Both the position numbers and the translations under genes were made by a program. From contig JAIELD010000005.1 in assembly GCA_019753285.1 (NCBI GenBank), positions 1-64,000 on the forward strand: a stretch of DNA of 64,000 nt. The letters run 5' to 3'. The stretch comes from Beijerinckiaceae bacterium. GTDB lineage: Bacteria > Pseudomonadota > Alphaproteobacteria > Rhizobiales > Beijerinckiaceae. This document shows, one piece after another, positions 63,053 to 64,000 of the stretch. How positions within the stretch are numbered: the first letter of the stretch is position 1; each line of letters opens with the position of its first letter. The notes beneath the pieces are model-generated. The model was not told the origin of the DNA and did not search any database. It saw only the letters and a list, made by a program, of their open reading frames with translations.

Positions 63053-63453
63053 CAACCGGCTTTCCGGCGCGTCGCCGAAGGATCGCGTAAAGGATCGCGC
63101 GAAGGAAGTCGGCGCACATGCGCTTCGATGTCCCGGACGAGCACGTCGAGCACTTCGTAGTTGGTCACATAATCTTCGGCAAAGCCGGCGCTCCAGGTGC
63201 GCCTGGTGCGAATGAGCTGCAGCTCGGCTTCCGCCGTCTGCGCCGCGTAGGAATGGCGGCTGCCGCGCGCGATCGCATCCTCGAGGCGTCGTTCGAGACG
63301 CTGCAGTTCGTCATTCTCGGCCGGCCGCCGCTCCGCAATGCCGCCGGTGCCTTCGTCTGGCCAGGGCGTGCAGCCGACCGCGCCGCACAGCGCCGCGCCG
63401 AGCGCGGCGGGAAGCGCCAACCGACGGAGCCGCGATGCGAGCGATCGGATCAA
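63052..63453 (-). CDS. Small lipoprotein-like protein with TTG start
   Basis: A 133-residue protein. A signal peptide (RLALPAALGAALCGAVGC) ends in a lipobox-like AVGC, then PWPDEGTGG. A helical, charged remainder follows (ELQRLERRLEDAIARGSRH, AEAELQLIRTRRTW, EVLDVLVRDIEAHVRRLPS). The start codon is TTG at 63453, overlapping the STAS stop as TTGA and preceded by GGAGAGG at good distance. It may supply the lipid anchor that the SLBB export protein lacks. Function is otherwise unknown. Confidence 0.78.
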   Translation of the reverse strand: MIRSLASRLRRLALPAALGAALCGAVGCTPWPDEGTGGIAERRPAENDELQRLERRLEDAIARGSRHSYAAQTAEAELQLIRTRRTWSAGFAEDYVTNYEVLDVLVRDIEAHVRRLPSRDPLRDPSATRRKAG

Positions 63454-63740
63454 GCCGCCTCTCCATTGCGGGAAGCGAGCAAGAGTTCCGTAAGACGCAG
63501 ATATTGCAACATCTGCAAAGGCTGGCCGGTGAGGCCGTCGAGCCGCAGCTTGCGGCCGCGCGTCGCGAGCCGCTTGTAAAGAAACACCATGCCGCCGATG
63601 CCGGATGAATCGATGAAGGTGACGTCCGCGACATCGAGCACGACATCGTCATCGCTGTTCGCCAACCGGTCGAGATCAGGGCGGATGGAGGCCATGTAAT
63701 CGGCATCCATGTCATCCGCTACCTTAAAGGTAACCGGCAT
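63450..63740 (-). CDS. STAS-domain protein, SypA-like anti-sigma-antagonist type
   Basis: A 96-residue single STAS domain: VVLDVADVTFIDSSGIGGMV contains the DSSG loop (Ser45/Ser46) where SpoIIAA-type proteins are phosphorylated, followed by FLYKRLATRGRKLRLDGLTG and LQYLRLTELL. The start at 63740 has GGAG 6 nt upstream; longer frames are Arg-rich. It is the first gene of an operon with the lipoprotein and SLBB export genes (4-bp overlaps). With the HATPase-REC-PP2C protein it forms a candidate partner switch. Confidence 0.9.
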   Translation of the reverse strand: MPVTFKVADDMDADYMASIRPDLDRLANSDDDVVLDVADVTFIDSSGIGGMVFLYKRLATRGRKLRLDGLTGQPLQMLQYLRLTELLLASRNGEAA

Positions 63741-63879
63741 ATTCAACTCCAAACGCACACGCAAAACAGGCACAGCGCGTTGCGCGACCCAACGGCCGCC
63801 ACTCATGCGCAAAGCAAGCTTAATCGCATCAATATGAAAAATTCGTTTTGCTTTTCAGGTTTTTCATTAGGCCTTTCTT

Positions 63880-64000
63880 ATGCAAGTTCAGGCAAACTTT
63901 GCGTCAGGAACTGGCTATGCATCCTGTAAGCGGATGCAGCGATCAGCGGGGGCTTCTGACAAGGTGGCGAGCGTCGTCCACATCGTGCAGCGCATGGCGC
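63880..64000 (+). CDS. Probable glycosyltransferase, N-terminal fragment cut by window end
   Basis: An open frame from ATG at 63880 (or 63934, MQRSAGASDK) runs to the window edge and ends KVASVVHIVQRMA. The VVHIVQRMA segment resembles the first beta strand of GT4 enzymes, which commonly continue with a PGGIE-type loop. It is divergent from the STAS operon. Only ~40 residues are visible, so the family is tentative. A 7-7-7 hairpin spans the 63934 start codon. Confidence 0.45.
   Translation, partial: MQVQANFASGTGYASCKRMQRSAGASDKVASVVHIVQRMA
63918..63938. promoter_or_regulatory. Inverted repeat over the candidate start at 63934
   Basis: TGCATCC and GGATGCA are perfect 7-bp arms separated by 7 nt. 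If translation starts at 63934 the hairpin would cover the start codon and could limit initiation; if it starts at 63880 the repeat is coding. Confidence 0.35.

Overview
The window looks like a chromosomal segment of a GC-rich alphaproteobacterium, most likely of the Hyphomicrobiales (Rhizobiales). The evidence is the CtrA-ChpT-SciP-FlbD regulator set, clustered GANTC (CcrM methylation) sites upstream of ctrA, an EipA/DUF1134 protein, an Omp25/31-type porin-like protein, and a dispersed alphaproteobacterial flagellar gene order. I cannot name the genus from the sequence alone.

Region 1 (1-13.2 kb) is metabolic and stress related. It holds a truncated Gly-rich secreted protein, an anti-sigma/ECF sigma pair, a second Gly/His-rich secreted protein, a cobalt-type nitrile hydratase operon (alpha, beta, accessory) whose alpha subunit has a His-rich leader, a PiT phosphate transporter, a TetR repressor divergent from an EmrA/EmrB-type efflux pair with a palindromic operator between them, UppP, tRNA-Met, a PmtA-like methyltransferase and MnmA. 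Two palindromic intergenic repeats lie here.

Region 2 (13.4-44.6 kb) is a motility and cell-cycle block: fliK, flgD, sciP, fliF-fliG-fliH-fliN-flbD, an outer-membrane beta-barrel, an FkbM methyltransferase with an acyltransferase, pdxA, flhA, fliI-fliJ, ctrA, cheA-cheW-cheY-cheB-cheR, chpT, a YHS-domain protein, eipA, a membrane-anchored coiled-coil protein, a flavoprotein and an HPt protein. cheR carries an in-frame TAA in its SAM-binding motif. CtrA-type boxes precede fliF and flhA, a sigma-54-type promoter precedes fliK, and ctrA has four GANTC sites in 69 bp plus an 8-4-8 palindrome. The picture is CckA-ChpT-CtrA control of early flagellar genes, with SciP and FlbD as later regulators.

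Region 3 (44.6-64.0 kb) is an exopolysaccharide/capsule locus. It has a Wzz-type co-polymerase, two lipoproteins, a large periplasmic GH123-like protein with a duplicated N-terminal module, an acyltransferase, four glycosyltransferases (one cut by the window end), a hexapeptide transferase, a Wzx-type flippase, a CpsD-like ATPase without the Walker A lysine, and an export protein with six SLBB domains. Embedded in it are a HATPase-REC-PP2C protein and a STAS protein. Together these match the architecture of the Vibrio fischeri SypE/SypA partner switch that controls polysaccharide and biofilm, and I consider this the most interesting system here. A periplasmic cyclohexadienyl dehydratase (PheC-like) is also inside the locus. 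No initiating sugar-phosphate transferase or Wzy polymerase was recognised inside the window.
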